This document shows positions 40,457 through 50,814 of a DNA stretch of 64,000 bases, one piece after another. The notes beneath the pieces were generated by a model, which ran no database searches, had not been told where the DNA came from, and saw nothing but the letters and a program-made list of their open reading frames with translations. This DNA is from Anniella stebbinsi (lineage: Eukaryota > Chordata > Lepidosauria > Squamata > Anniellidae). The stretch covers positions 258,575,562-258,639,561 of the forward strand of contig JARDYH010000003.1 in NCBI GenBank assembly GCA_029215795.1, given 5' to 3'. Each line of letters begins with the position of its first letter. Position 1 is the stretch's first letter. The translations under genes were made by a program, and so were the position numbers.

Positions 40457-41594
40457 CGGCGCGCTACTCGAGAGTAGGCCGCGGAGCCCGCTGGTAGTAG
40501 CCGCCGGCGCCGGACGGGAGCGGACGGGCCGAGAAGGTAAGCAGTGGCGGGGAAGGGGGCTTACCCCCCCCGGAGCCGTCCGCTTCTATCCGCTGGCGCC
40601 CGCGTGCGCCAGCGGATGGAAGCGGGCGGCCCCAGGGGGGGTAGGGAGCGCGGGGGAGGGGGCTTACCTGCCGGGGCCGTCCACAGCAGACGGCCCCGGG
40701 GGGGGAGGGAGTTAGGCCCCCCCTCACCCACCCGCCGCCATTTTTTCCTCATAGACTTGCATTGCAATTCAAGTCTATGGGGAAAAAAATGGCAGCCGAT
40801 CCCAAAATTTACGATTTTTGGGTCGGGATCGGACTCGATCCGGTCCGGGGGGCCTCCGATTTTGTCCGAACCAGTCCGGGACAAAATTGGAGGTCCCGAT
40901 CCGGGTCCCGATCCGATCCGGGGGGTCCGTGCACACCCCTAGAGAATATGTAGTCGAGAGGCTTGAAATTTACATTATGCGCCAGATTGAAATATTTTTT
41001 TTATAAAATGATGTATAGATGGTATATATCTCCATCAAAATTGGTGAAAATCTATAAAGGTACATCAGAAAAGTGCTGGAAATGTGATGAACAAGAAGGA
41101 ACCTTCTATCATCTATGGTGGACATGTAAAAAAGCAAAATCTGTTTGGATACAAATGCATAATGTAATGCAAAAAGTACTGAAGATCAAAATACAACTGT
41201 GCCCGGAGTACTTTTTGCTGGGGTTAATAGACGTATATAAAAAAACAGAATGCCCTTGGGCATACAGCTGAAGAAATATGAACACGAAACAACTCTTTAG
41301 TTGTGGAATATAATTATAATGTCACCTTTACCTAACCTTCAAAACCACAATAACAATTAAATCACTGGTTTATAAGGCGTACATATAACATCATACATAT
41401 GTTATATGATATATATAGCAGAATACATTAATACTAGTTCGGAGAATGCGTTTATACTAAAGTATAATTAGTGCTAAAGTATCATTAGTGCTTGTTGCGT
41501 AGTTAAATAGTTGGAAGTCCATCTTAATGTTATATGTTGTATTGTTTGTGTTTTATCTTTGTTTGAAAACAATAAAAATCTTAAATTTGAAAAA

Positions 41595-42018
41595 AGCAGT
41601 GTGTAAGGCAGCAACCTCTCCTTACATATAGTCAGCTCATTGTTTACCATAGCTATGAAATGGCAGTTTAACTAACACCCTGACCTTTAAACCATGTAAT
41701 CTCCTATAGTTCAAACCACCAGGAAAAGATGACAGTTTTTTTCGGACTTTACAGCCAGTCCTTCAAGTATACTTCCTTGTTTCAAAACAAAACACATTAA
41801 TGCATTTAATTTTTCCCTCATGTACCAACAATTTCTTCACACAACCAAATGAACTAGAGCTAATACTTGTGATGTATGATGTTCTGCAGTATTTCTTGTC
41901 ATTAGAGCACCATTAATAAAGTTTTTCTGCATTATTCTTCACTTTATCCTGGACATGCTTTTCACCAAATAAATCAATAAAGTTTAGATGGTATGTTTTT
42001 TTAAAAGCTGAGCTGGAA
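41595..42018 (+). repeat. Right copy of the 424-bp direct repeat flanking L1
   Basis: Begins agcagtgtgtaaggcagc directly after the L1 A-tail and ends aaagctgagctggaa, the same point where the left copy meets the L1 5' truncation. It lacks the 354-bp inverted-repeat element present in the left copy ('ccttacatatagtcagc' is continuous here). Confidence 0.8.
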
Positions 42019-42084
42019 TTACAACAGGAAAAGTGAAAAACAAACAGAAACATTTTCTGCTTCACTACATTAAGCAAAAAGTCT

Positions 42085-42430
42085 GCATTCTTACCGGGCT
42101 TTCCCCTTCCAGAGTCTTTCCGGGTTTATAACTGACTCCTTTAGACAGGGAACATGAGATTTTGGAATTGAAAACTTCCTTCCTCATCAATGCTCTATAT
42201 GTTCAATGAAACAGCACCATCTAGTGACTGTATGATAGTGCTACACTAGCATTACACACTGCAAATATGCTGCGTTAATGTTTATTTCAGCTGATCTCCG
42301 ATCTTTTTGAAAGCGGAATAAAGGGTGGGGGAGTGCAGGAGATGTCTTGGAGGTTGACAACATCATGAAAAAGACCTGCAAACTTCCGAAAGTGACCAAT
42401 TTTGGGCATGCAATAAATCGCTCATATAAA
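42085..42430 (+). repeat. Interspersed repeat, 'ATCTAGTGG' family, copy 4
   Basis: 'taccgggctttccccttcca', 'gactcctttagacagg', 'cagcaccatctagtgactgt', 'acctgcaaacttccg' and 'gggcatgcaataaatcgctc' in the family order. Confidence 0.55.
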
Positions 42431-42782
42431 GAAGCGCTTTGGCAATACATCCCTTTCCAATAGCTATTCAACTTATTTTTATAAATTTGAATTTTACTAT
42501 AATTATAATAATTTTTGATTTAGTGTATTATTTTAAAGTTGTGGGCGTGAAATGCTTTCGTGTTGCCAGTGTTACAGTACAATTCAGCTGCCAGTCTAGC
42601 AGGTTTTTCTACACAAAGTGAGGAAGAGGCATTACCTTGTCCTTTGCTTCTGGCAGCAAAATGTCTTGGGCCAATCCTGGTTCCATGCCATTCTCCATGC
42701 ACTCAGACTAGCCCAGACAAGACCCAGTTACTTACATTGTAGAAGTGCCAGCAGTCCTTGAAGGGGCAATGTTCCTCATAGA
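42431..42782. other. No gene seen
   Basis: AT-rich then mixed DNA. Nothing recognisable. Confidence 0.35.
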
Positions 42783-42965
42783 AACATAGGAAGCTGCTTT
42801 ACACCAAGTGAACCATTGGTCCATCTAGCCCTGTATTGTCGACACTGGCTGGCAGCAGCTCTCCAGTGTTTCAGGCAGGATTCTTTCCTTGCCCTACCTG
42901 GAAATGCTGGAACTGTCCTTGGACCTTCGGCATGCAAAGCTGGCGCTCTGCCATTGAGCTGATGC
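42783..42965 (-). mobile_element. Second SINE family (tRNA-Ala-like head), antisense
   Basis: Minus strand: the tail is at the left ('ataggaagctgctttacacc') and 'ggtccatctagccctgtatt', 'ggcagcagctctccagtg' follow. The tRNA-like head is at the right ('ggcatgcaaagctggcgctc', 'tgccattgagctgatgc'). Confidence 0.8.
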
Positions 42966-43189
42966 TTGTGAGGAGCATCATGAGGAAAAACAAGGCTTTG
43001 TCTGCAGCAGACAATTTATTTTCCAGACAAAATGCAGCAGTAGTCTCACATTTGTCTTCTCCTCCCGCTCTTCCTCTTCCTCTTCCTCCTCCTCCTCTTT
43101 TTCCCCATCTTATTTTTATTATTAAGAAGGAAGAAATTCTAATGAAATCCCATTATTTACCCATGCTATTTATATGCTGACCAATAACT
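42966..43189. other. Pyrimidine-rich DNA (TTCCTC)n
   Basis: A (tcttcc)n/(cctc)n run at 43055-43100. No gene seen. Confidence 0.6.
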
Positions 43190-43920
43190 GAATTCCCAGG
43201 TAGCTTACAGTAAAAAAAATTAAATCAATTAAATACGACGCCACCCCCTAAAAACCATGACATTCTCATACAGTATAAAACCAACAACAGAAGATAATAT
43301 CAATATAGCAGCAGCAAAAAAAAATCACAGATCTTAAAATCCCACAAATATCCAAAAGATTTATAAAATGCTAAGAGAGCAATCCTATGGTCCCTGGTTG
43401 AGCATTCCCTGCCCCAAGGTCAGAAATAGTGCTCTGGCTTTGGAACGGGGAGTCAGTTATTGTCCCCCCCCCTTCCCTCACAGCTGGTGCAGAGAGAGCT
43501 ACGCCAGCTGCCTTTCAATGGTTTGAAACTCAACCTTGGAGAGGGGGGAAATTAGGCATTCCAGTGGGTGGGGAGAGGAGGAGTCTGGAGAGGCCTTGGT
43601 ATGATTTATCCTGAGCTGCCTCCTGCCTCCTTCCCTCCCCCTCCAATGCGCCCTTGGGGGCTTTCAAGCTGCATGGGTACAAGCCATAGGCTTCTTACTC
43701 TAAAAACTTTTAAGACTGAAAAGCCTTGAAAAATACAAATGTCTTCAGATGGAACTTCAAGGACCACAATGTAGGCACCAGGCAAACCTCTCTGGGGAGA
43801 GTGTTCCACAATGGAGGAGCCACCACTAAAAACAGCCCTCTCCCCAATAGCCATCTGCATAACCTTGTCGGAGAGGGGAGTATTCAGAAAAGACCCTCCA
43901 GAGATTATTTTAAGCATACG
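43190..43920 (-). pseudogene. LINE 3' end (L2/CR1 clade), minus strand, split by a MITE
   Basis: Minus-strand 43917-43700 carries E-R-A-V-F-S-G-G-S-S-I-V-E, a frameshifted form of the ORF2 closing block, then D-I-C-I-F-Q-G-F. The 3' UTR continues at 43380-43190 after the MITE at 43381-43692. Dead fragment. Confidence 0.6.
43381..43692. mobile_element. MITE 'AGCAATCCTATGG', copy 2
   Basis: 'gagcaatcctatggtccctg' at the left and 'acaagccataggcttct' at the right. Interior 'aaggtcagaaatagtgctc', 'ggaacggggagtcag' and 'ggtggggagaggagg' match the host element at 10814-13230. It sits inside a minus-strand LINE tail. Confidence 0.6.
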
Positions 43921-44058
43921 TAAAGTTGAATATTATCTTGGTTATTCCAATACTTAAGAAAAAGAGTTTAATTCTCAACAAATCTTCCAGTAGGATGAGT
44001 AAAGTAACTTCTACAAAAATAAATCATCTGGAAGTGGCTTGCCATCGTGGGCCTGAAG

Positions 44059-44378
44059 TAGGCTGACCATATGAAAAGGAGGACAGGGCTCCTGTAACTT
44101 TAACAGTTGTAGAGTAAAGGGAATTTCAGCCAGGATCATTTGTATGCAATTAGTTCCTGGTGAAATTCCCTCTTCATCACAACTGTTAAAGTTGCAGGGA
44201 CCCTGCCTTCTTTTGTATACGGTCACTCTAGTATAGTGCCTGCACCTTTAACTGTTGTGATGAAGAGGGAATTTCACCAGGAACTAATTGCATACAAATG
44301 ACACTGGCTGAAATTCCCTTTTCTCTACAACTGTTAAAGTTACATGAGCCCTGACCTGGATTTTATCTGGTCACCCTA
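44059..44378 (+). mobile_element. hAT palindromic MITE 'TAGGCTGACCATATG', 320 bp
   Basis: Left end 'taggctgaccatatgaaaag'; right end diverged ('tggattttatctggtcaccc' plus ta). Same subfamily and orientation as 21371. No target duplication is visible because the right flank is an (att)n array that probably expanded after insertion. Confidence 0.88.
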
Positions 44379-44416
44379 TATTATTATTGTTATTATTATT
44401 ATTATTATTATTATTA
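44379..44416. repeat. (ATT)n microsatellite
   Basis: About 12 trinucleotide units directly abutting the MITE end. Confidence 0.9.
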
Positions 44417-45302
44417 AAATAATTGTATTAAAAGTTACAAAAGTTTTTCCACAGAGGCTTGGGCTGTCAATTGCACCCCCCTCCCCCTCCCCCTCCCTCT
44501 TTTATCTGTCAAAACTCCGTGTTGTTGTAACTTTTAATCTAAAAAATCCATAGCCACCAAATGCCTGGACCTAACTTTCTGAAATTTCTGACAGACAACT
44601 ACCCCTAACCCATCTACAAAGTGAGCAACTTTCAGACTTCTAACTTTTAAAATAAAAAAGTTATAGTCGTTTCTTTCCTCATTGTTTCAAAAATACCTTG
44701 CCACTACATGCCTGGACCTAGCTTTCTGAAATTTCACACACATATCAAGCAAAGTGTTACCTGTAAAATGCCCAAGTTTCCTGTTTGTATCTTTTAAAAT
44801 AAAAAGTTGGAGGCATAACTGTATTTACCTCACTACTACCCATTTTCCTAAAATTAATTGCCACAGAAGGCAAGCACCTATGTTTCTGAAATTTCACACA
44901 CATAGGTCCCAATGTACCACCTACAATGTGGCAAAGTTTCATGTGTGGAACTTTAAAAATGAAAAAGTTATAGGCATTCCTGGTTTTTTATTAAAAAATT
45001 AATTGCCACAAAATGCCTGCACAGATAACTACCCCTAACTCATCTACAAAGTGCCCAAGTTTCATCCTTCTATCTTTAAAAATGAAAAAGTTATAGGCGT
45101 TTTTGTAACAATACTAGGCTATGGGGAAAAGCATTCAAAATGACGTCCAATCCACCGATTTTTTCTGATCCGGATCGGACCTTGGCGGATTGGATCGGAT
45201 CGGAGGGTTGGTCAGATCAGATCGGATCGGATCGGATTCTTCCGATTTTGGGGCGGATCGGATTCGGATCGTGGATCGGATCCGATCCGATGCACACCCC
45301 TA
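44417..45302 (-). mobile_element. hAT-like element (TGTGCAC group), AT-rich with internal tandem units
   Basis: Ends 'ccgatccgatgcacacccct' plus a at 45302. The last 150 bases carry about ten GGATCGG/GGATCCG motifs. Tandem units of about 130-160 bases ('ctgaaatttc', 'aagtttcat', 'tttaaaataaaaa', 'agttata(g/t)') at 44560-45110 match 37826-38316. The left end is not recognised. Confidence 0.75.
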
Positions 45303-47716
45303 ATTTCCAACATACAAGGTCACTTTGAGCTATTGCATCTCAGCTTAATAAACTGATATATTTATGAGTCTTTTGCCTGTATACACATTTTCAGACCTGC
45401 CTTCATGACCCGAGCAAACAAATCAGGAAGTCTTTGATTAACCAACATTTTCCATTTCATCCGAACTGGAAAAATATAGTTAACAATTTTGAAACAAGCC
45501 AGTATCTTAAACCAACTTCAAAATGCAGTTTAATATGCTGGCTTGTTCCCAAGCGACTCAAAAATACTGGTGTAGCCTTGTAGCATCTGGGATAGTTTTA
45601 CACTCATAGAATAAAAGTGGGATGGTTTTATGTCCACTTCAAAAGAAGTTGGGTGGCCCTTAGTACTATTTCAAAGAGGACAGTCTTCTATTTGAAGGAT
45701 TGTCAGAAGAGAGTCCTCTGTTTAAAGGATTGTCCAGTCCAGGTCAGGTTTAAAGATTAAAATCATACACATATAAGAACAGAGAGCAGTAGAGCAGTTT
45801 GGAACATGAGACAGGGAGGCATACAGGTCACCGAGTCATACCTAGATTTGCTATGTTTCTATTAAAATTATAGTTTTTATTCCTAACTTTGCATCCATAC
45901 ATAAAATTAGTGTATGCAGATTTTATGCAGATCGTTGTAATATTTTGTCCTCCTTTTTTGGTGATGCATTTTCTCTCTTATTTTGGCAAGGTGAAGTGGC
46001 CACCCTTAAAAGAAGTGGGAAAGCATCCCATCCCACTTGGAGAACTGGCAGGGTTTCTTCAGCTAAAAATATTTATTGCATTAAACAAACAAACAAACAA
46101 ACCAATCATCCCATGACTGCAGAAGATGTGTTGGCATCAGTATTCTGCTAGCTTGATAATGCGGATTCATTCTGTTTACTAAATCCCATTCCTCCCCAGA
46201 ACAAGGTAACAATATACTGTAAAAGGATTAAATCCATTCTCATGGAAGTTCTCCTGAAATCTAGGGCATTGTGTGACCTGGGTTGCTAAATAGTTTGGAA
46301 AAGAGCAAGGGCTGAGTCTCCTCTTAAGGAACGGAGCTCACCAAATCATACCTTAAGAGTTTTGCTAGTCAACAACATTAAAGGAATAGTAATTGGTAGA
46401 TCTGCCCTAAGGTCACAAAGGGACTGTTAGGGCAAAGAAAGGCTTGAAAACTACGGTATGAACTATGGAGTCACTCTGCTGATTAAAATTGTGTTAAATG
46501 CCAGTTATTCCTGTTACCTGTATACGATGTATGCATCTGTAGGGAGGAGATCTTCCAACTGCTGTCTGTGTGGAGGTGTGTGTAAAATATTACCTTCCCT
46601 TGTCAGCTCTGCTATGGTGATCAGAATGGAAAGGTTGGGGATTGAGTAGGAGGGAAAGGTGACAGTTAGGAAAATCAGTTGAAGACTGGATCTGTTAGAG
46701 TTTATGCTGCACCATTTTGGGCTCACTCTGTGTTAAATAAAACTCTTTGACTCAAGAGAAGTGATCAAGTGTCTTGCCTATCACAAAGACCTCCATGCAA
46801 GTAAAACCCCCTACATAGCACAGGGCTGCATCTCATATACAGGTAAACATGTGTAAAGCTCTATGTGTGAAGACCCCTTTCCCTACAAATGTTTGCATGC
46901 TACATGCAGACGTGAGGGGAGGGCTACATAACATGCTGTACATCAGTGAGCGTGCTTACTTGGTGTGGCTCCACTCACGTGATGAGTTAGCCTTTTTTTA
47001 AAAAATAACACTTAAATAGGGCTAAAGTCTCAGCCAAAACAATACACCTTACTCTTCTTGCCTAGGAGGAACATAAGAATATTTAACTACCCAAGGAAAG
47101 GCTCTAAACAGCATCTTTTTTGGCTTAGCACACAGAACAGTTGCTCACAATGGACAGGATTCTTGATTCTCTAGCCCAGAGGGTTTCTGACAGAGGAGTC
47201 ATTTTGTACCACAACATCTACATACGGCACTATTACTGTGGCCGTAACTTGCCCAAAGGATTAATTTAGAGATGCATTGTTCTTTCCAAACCTACACCTC
47301 TGTGATATTCCCTTGCCAAAATACAAAATGGCTGCCATTTTACTGTATGGAAAATGAATTATGTCTATGTTTATAGAGCAATTATGTGCCTTTGTAAATA
47401 TGGGTCAAAGAATGAGAGTCTCTCTGGTGTCGATGGAAATTAATAGAGGGAGAGAGCATATTCCCATGGGAGAAGGACTTGGAAAGATTTTGACTGTTTA
47501 GAATAGAAATTGAGAGTAGGCAGATGTACAACTTACAGACATTAAACAGGGTGTTGCATTTTATCATGGAAGATGAATGGGGCACACCGCTGTAACAGAA
47601 TGGAACATTTTTTTTAAAAAAAACCTAAGAGAAAATATTATTTATTCAAAGTTGCGCCGCACCACTCTGCACATTTTTGGAATTACAGAGATCAGGCGTG
47701 TAGTGAGATTCAGATA
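45303..47716. other. No gene seen; longest repeat-poor stretch
   Basis: Only minor features: (aaac)n at 46084-46100 and a few short frames of 60-75 codons. No domain, splice pattern or repeat I can recognise. Confidence 0.4.
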
Positions 47717-47724
47717 GAAATTGA

Positions 47725-48352
47725 CAGGACCGTGCAGAGGGGGTGCCAGTGGGGCCAGTTGACCTGAGGCCCACGATTTAAGGGGGCACTCTGACGAGGA
47801 GGTCCCCCCCAGTTTACACTACTGCTTCCGTAGCGTAAGCGGCCCATCGAGAAGTGAGGAGCCTGCCTTGCAGAAACAGCGCAGAAGCCGTCTGTCGTTA
47901 ATACCACGGTCAGACTACAAGCTCCAGAGGGCCATGCCGCATGCGGGGCAGGGATATATGTGCCTAAGTTGCGATGGTTGTCCTTACTGTGTCTCTTTCT
48001 TCAATCTTCTCCATGGCATATAATCTCTGGAGCGGAGAGTGAGGTAATGATGAGGATAGTTATTAATGATAATAATGATGATACCATGAGGATGATGAGG
48101 ATGATAATGTTTGATGATGATGAAGGACTGTTCTATCGTTGTTGCTTCTATTTGTACAGTGACTAAAAATAAATGTTAATTTCTGATTCAACATTGAAGT
48201 GTTGTAGAACAGGTTTAATATGGTGTTATGTAGAATGGACATGTTGGTGGGCATTAAAAAAAATTAAAAAATACTTAATGAGAAGTTTGAAATGGGGGGG
48301 GGCACACACTTTCCATCTGGCCTGGGCATATTACCAGCTCTGCAAGGCCCTG
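47725..48352 (+). mobile_element. hAT-like MITE 'CAGGGCCGTGCAGAGG', copy 2 with 229-bp internal insertion
   Basis: Ends 'caggaccgtgcagaggggg' and 'agctctgcaaggccctg'. Flanks gaaattga (47717-47724) and gaaatcaa (48353-48360) agree at 6 of 8. Relative to the copies at 9001 and 57961 it carries extra sequence at 47965-48193, after 'ggatatatgtgcc'. Confidence 0.85.
47965..48193. repeat. Unknown 229-bp insertion in hAT MITE, with (GAT)n
   Basis: Absent from the two sister copies of the hAT. Contains 'gtctctttcttcaatcttc', a (gat)n-like tract at 48040-48125 and 'aaaataaatgttaatttctg' near its right end. No clear target duplication or known family. It could be an insertion, or an ancestral segment lost from the other two copies. 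Confidence 0.5.
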
Positions 48353-48589
48353 GAAATCAAGCAAGAGAATACAAGAACATACATAAGTCAGATGCAATAC
48401 AGCCAAATTTAAGTATATTCTCTTGTTATTAATTTATAGCCCAAGGAGGCTCCATGAGCTACATGCAGAACTGCTGCAGGCCAGTTGTAGAACCAGAACT
48501 AGCCAGAGGTTCCCTGAGCGTTATCAGACAGGGGAGGTCACGTTTCCCTGCTTCTGTCCCACAATAGGGATGATCAGCTTCCTCTTTCT

Positions 48590-48850
48590 TCACATGGGGA
48601 AGAAAGGGAAGGAAGCAACAACCATGTGGCCCATTCAGTGGGTGTTTTTAATCGCACTGCTTTTCCTGCACACAGCAGGAAATGGCGGCAAGTTTTGCTA
48701 TAGCCCCCCAAATTGGATTTTCTCTGTCTTATTTTATGATGGAAAAAAGACCAGAAGCATTGGAGGCAGACAGCGTTGTCAAAAGGACCCGCAAAAATCA
48801 GTGAGTGGCCAGTAACAAGCATGCAATAAAATACTCATCTGATGATGCTC
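48590..48850 (+). repeat. Interspersed repeat, 'ATCTAGTGG' family, copy 5
   Basis: Tail blocks 'aaggacccgcaaaaatcagt', 'gagtggccagtaacaagcat' and 'gcaataaaatactcatctg' match copies 1-4. The upstream part is diverged. Confidence 0.5.
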
Positions 48851-49186
48851 CATATCTCTGGTCTGCAGCATACACAGGATGTAACATTCTCTGATGCTCT
48901 CTATTGTCTTATATGAAATTGTTCATACTACAGATTTTGAGTGTATAGAGAGAATTCCAAAAGAGAGAATGATTCGTAGGATTTTTTTCCCCACAGTGTT
49001 CTCCAAAATTTCCATATTTCCATCTGGAAAAATGGGGGGGGGAGTTCTCAGGGCAGGGTACGAGCAAATAAGGAGGGGATTCAGATTCCCCCCCCCTTCG
49101 GGTATTTCTCTAGAGTGTTCCTGTTCAGGGTGCCAGCCAGCCAGTATGGCCCTTTTCCAGGGATACTCTATTTCATCCCCATCACC
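48851..49186. other. No gene seen
   Basis: Unassigned DNA. A 160-codon plus-strand frame (48894-49376) crosses this, a MITE and a (TTG)n tract, and ends in poly-cysteine from the microsatellite; not a gene. Confidence 0.5.
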
Positions 49187-49337
49187 ACCACCACCGGAGG
49201 CTGGGGACACCAATTTCAGTAGGTCTGTGAATGCATTCTGGGTTTTTGTCAGAGCCTGCCAGAAGTCTGAAGGAGCTATCCAAGGTGCTGAACCCTACCC
49301 CCCCCCCCCAAGCTATGCTCAAAAACTTGGACATCTC

Positions 49338-49370
<33 letters not shown>

Positions 49371-49640
49371 CATTAAATTTCATTTATTTCCCACCTTTTT
49401 CCCTCCAAGGAACCCAAGGTAGTGTACATAATCCTCCTCCTCTCAATTTTATCCTCACAACAACCCTGTCAGGTAGGTTGGACTGAGAGTTTGTGACTGG
49501 GCCAAAGTCACCCAGTCGGTTTCCATGGCTGATTGGGGACTAGAATCTAGACCTCAGACTCCCAGTCCAACACTTTAGCCAGAGTGGACTTACAACCCCA
49601 TCAAAATCAGAGCCTCTAGCCTCCACCAATTCCCCCTCAC
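49187..49640. mobile_element. MITE family 'GGAGGCTGGTGGCTCTGA', interrupted by a SINE
   Basis: Left part 'accggaggctggggacacc' to 'gctatccaaggtgctgaacc' (49191-49300); right part 'catcaaaatcagagcctcta' then gcctcc (49597-49623). A minus-strand SINE (49330-49585) lies between, so it inserted later. Confidence 0.75.
49330..49585 (-). mobile_element. tRNA-derived SINE, antisense, (AAC)n tail
   Basis: Tail (ttg)n at 49337-49370, then 'atttatttcccaccttttt', 'cctcacaacaaccctgtcag' and the head at the right, 'cccagtccaacactttagcc'. Same family as 2275. Confidence 0.8.
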
Positions 49641-49894
49641 CCTTGGTTTTTCATGTTGTCCCTTCCTACAGTTAGTAGCATTCCAACCCCACTGAGTATG
49701 CTCAGCTCATTGGGCACCCCCTTCTCACCCACACCCACACCCAAAATTGTACTTTTGCAAACCTCTATATTTCTCTGAGCCCACTGAAACTTCTCTCTTA
49801 TTCATGGCTGGCGCCATTTTGGCTGCATAGCAAGTAGCAGTTGGAGAATTTAGTTTGCTGTTGGTCTATATAATTTATTAAACATGCATTTGGT
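49641..49894. other. No gene seen
   Basis: Short unassigned stretch; nothing recognisable. Confidence 0.3.
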
Positions 49895-50012
49895 TTCCTC
49901 CGCTTTTAGTTGTTTTTTTTAATGCGATAGTTTTGTCTTGTTTTTATATTTAATGCCCTTAGCTGCTGTGAGGCTTCGCCAATGAGGCGAGATATAAATT
50001 TTGATGTAAACA
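49895..50012 (+). mobile_element. LINE 3' tail fragment
   Basis: 'ttttaatgcgatagttttg', 'agctgctgtgaggcttcgcc' and 'aatgaggcgagatataaat' give a LINE tail with a clover-like 'gcttcgccaatgaggcg' hairpin, similar in form to the GGGCGG tails. Confidence 0.55.
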
Positions 50013-50357
50013 GAAACAAAATGCCTTGAGTCACATTTCTATAGTACAGTAGTCAATGTCATCTACAAAACAAGAACAGCAATATAAAATACAAACCATA
50101 AAAACAACAAAACAAAACTAAGAACTGCAGCAGTTCATTGTTTTTGGCTTTGATTTAAATGAATTTTCTTTATGCACATAATGTGAGTCATACTTACAGT
50201 CTAATTCTTTTTGGAACAAAAAGCCTACCAAGTTCGTTTCAGCAATTTAAGTAGAAAAAAATAAATCTTTCTCCATTAACCACACCTGTAGGTACAACCC
50301 CTGACTTTGGGCACAGCCCTTGTTTAAAAAACAGTACGGTATAATAGATGTGGCATA
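50013..50357. other. No gene seen
   Basis: AT-rich unassigned DNA. Confidence 0.35.
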
Positions 50358-50555
50358 AACATATGGTGTAGTGGTTAGGGTGTTGGACTGGGACCCGGGA
50401 GATCCAGGTTCTAGTGCTCACTTGGTCATAAAGCTCACAGGGTGACTTTGGCCGGTCACTGACTCTCAGCCTAACCTACCTCACAAGGTTGTTGTGAGGA
50501 TAGAATGGAGAGAAAGAGGACCATGTAAGCCACTTTGGGTTCCTTGCAAGAGGCT
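50358..50555 (+). mobile_element. tRNA-derived SINE
   Basis: 'atatggtgtagtggttaggg', 'tgttggactgggacccggga', 'ggtcactgactctcagccta' and 'gttgttgtgaggatagaatg'. Ends near 'ttccttgcaagaggc' without a clear A-tail. Confidence 0.82.
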
Positions 50556-50814
50556 TTAATTGTAGACCATATCTGGAATACTGTCTTTGATCGGCTTGCT
50601 GCTTATTTGAGATCCATTCTGCTTCTGATTTCTTGGGCTATAATTTTGTTGGAATTTGTTGTATCTTTCCCTCTGTCTTCCGATTCATTCAGTACATTCA
50701 TCAGATTGTGTAATAGATTGTGGCTCTTGGAATTTTCTTGGCATCTATCTCCAAAACTGCCTGTATGTGTGTAACGTTCCTTTTGTTGTTCTCTTCACAC
50801 ATACCTTAGTTATA

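Larger units (their letters stand above)
39865..40941. mobile_element. hAT non-autonomous element, 1077 bp, in L1, perfect TSD
   Basis: Ends 'tagggatgtgcactgg' and 'ccgtgcacacccct' plus a. Perfect duplications gagaatat lie at 39857-39864 and 40942-40949. GGATCGG/CCGATCC clusters lie at both ends. The interior has two large GC-rich palindromes (40118-40302 and 40354-40541), each centred on a gtgatgtcatcac dyad and bounded outward by GGTAAG, then a third inverted block (40560-40700). Frames of 60-132 codons are mirror artefacts. Insertion postdates the L1. Confidence 0.95.
39392..41594 (+). pseudogene. L1 LINE, 5'-truncated: ORF2 C-terminus and 3' UTR, split by hAT
   Basis: 39392-39737 is an open ORF2 fragment with W-I-K-Y-K-P and L-P-L-W-I-S-S-Q-E-A-F motifs typical of vertebrate L1 ORF2 downstream of the RT. 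After frame damage, 40963-41271 gives the L1 C-terminal cysteine-rich segment (C-W-K-C, then F-Y-H-L-W-W-T-C, i.e. CX2C...HX4C). A 3' UTR follows, with aataaaaat at 41571 and a short A-tail at 41590. The hAT at 39865-40941 splits it. The ATG at 39381 lies in flanking DNA and is not the real start. Non-autonomous and dead, but only modestly decayed. Confidence 0.88.

Noticed and set aside
38611..42018. Simple tandem duplication as explanation of the 424-bp repeats
   Set aside because: Both borders coincide exactly with the L1 truncation point and A-tail, which a prior tandem duplication would not predict; kept only as the alternative to test.
48894..49376. 160-codon frame ending in poly-cysteine
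   Set aside because: Crosses a MITE and a (TTG)n tract; composition artefact.
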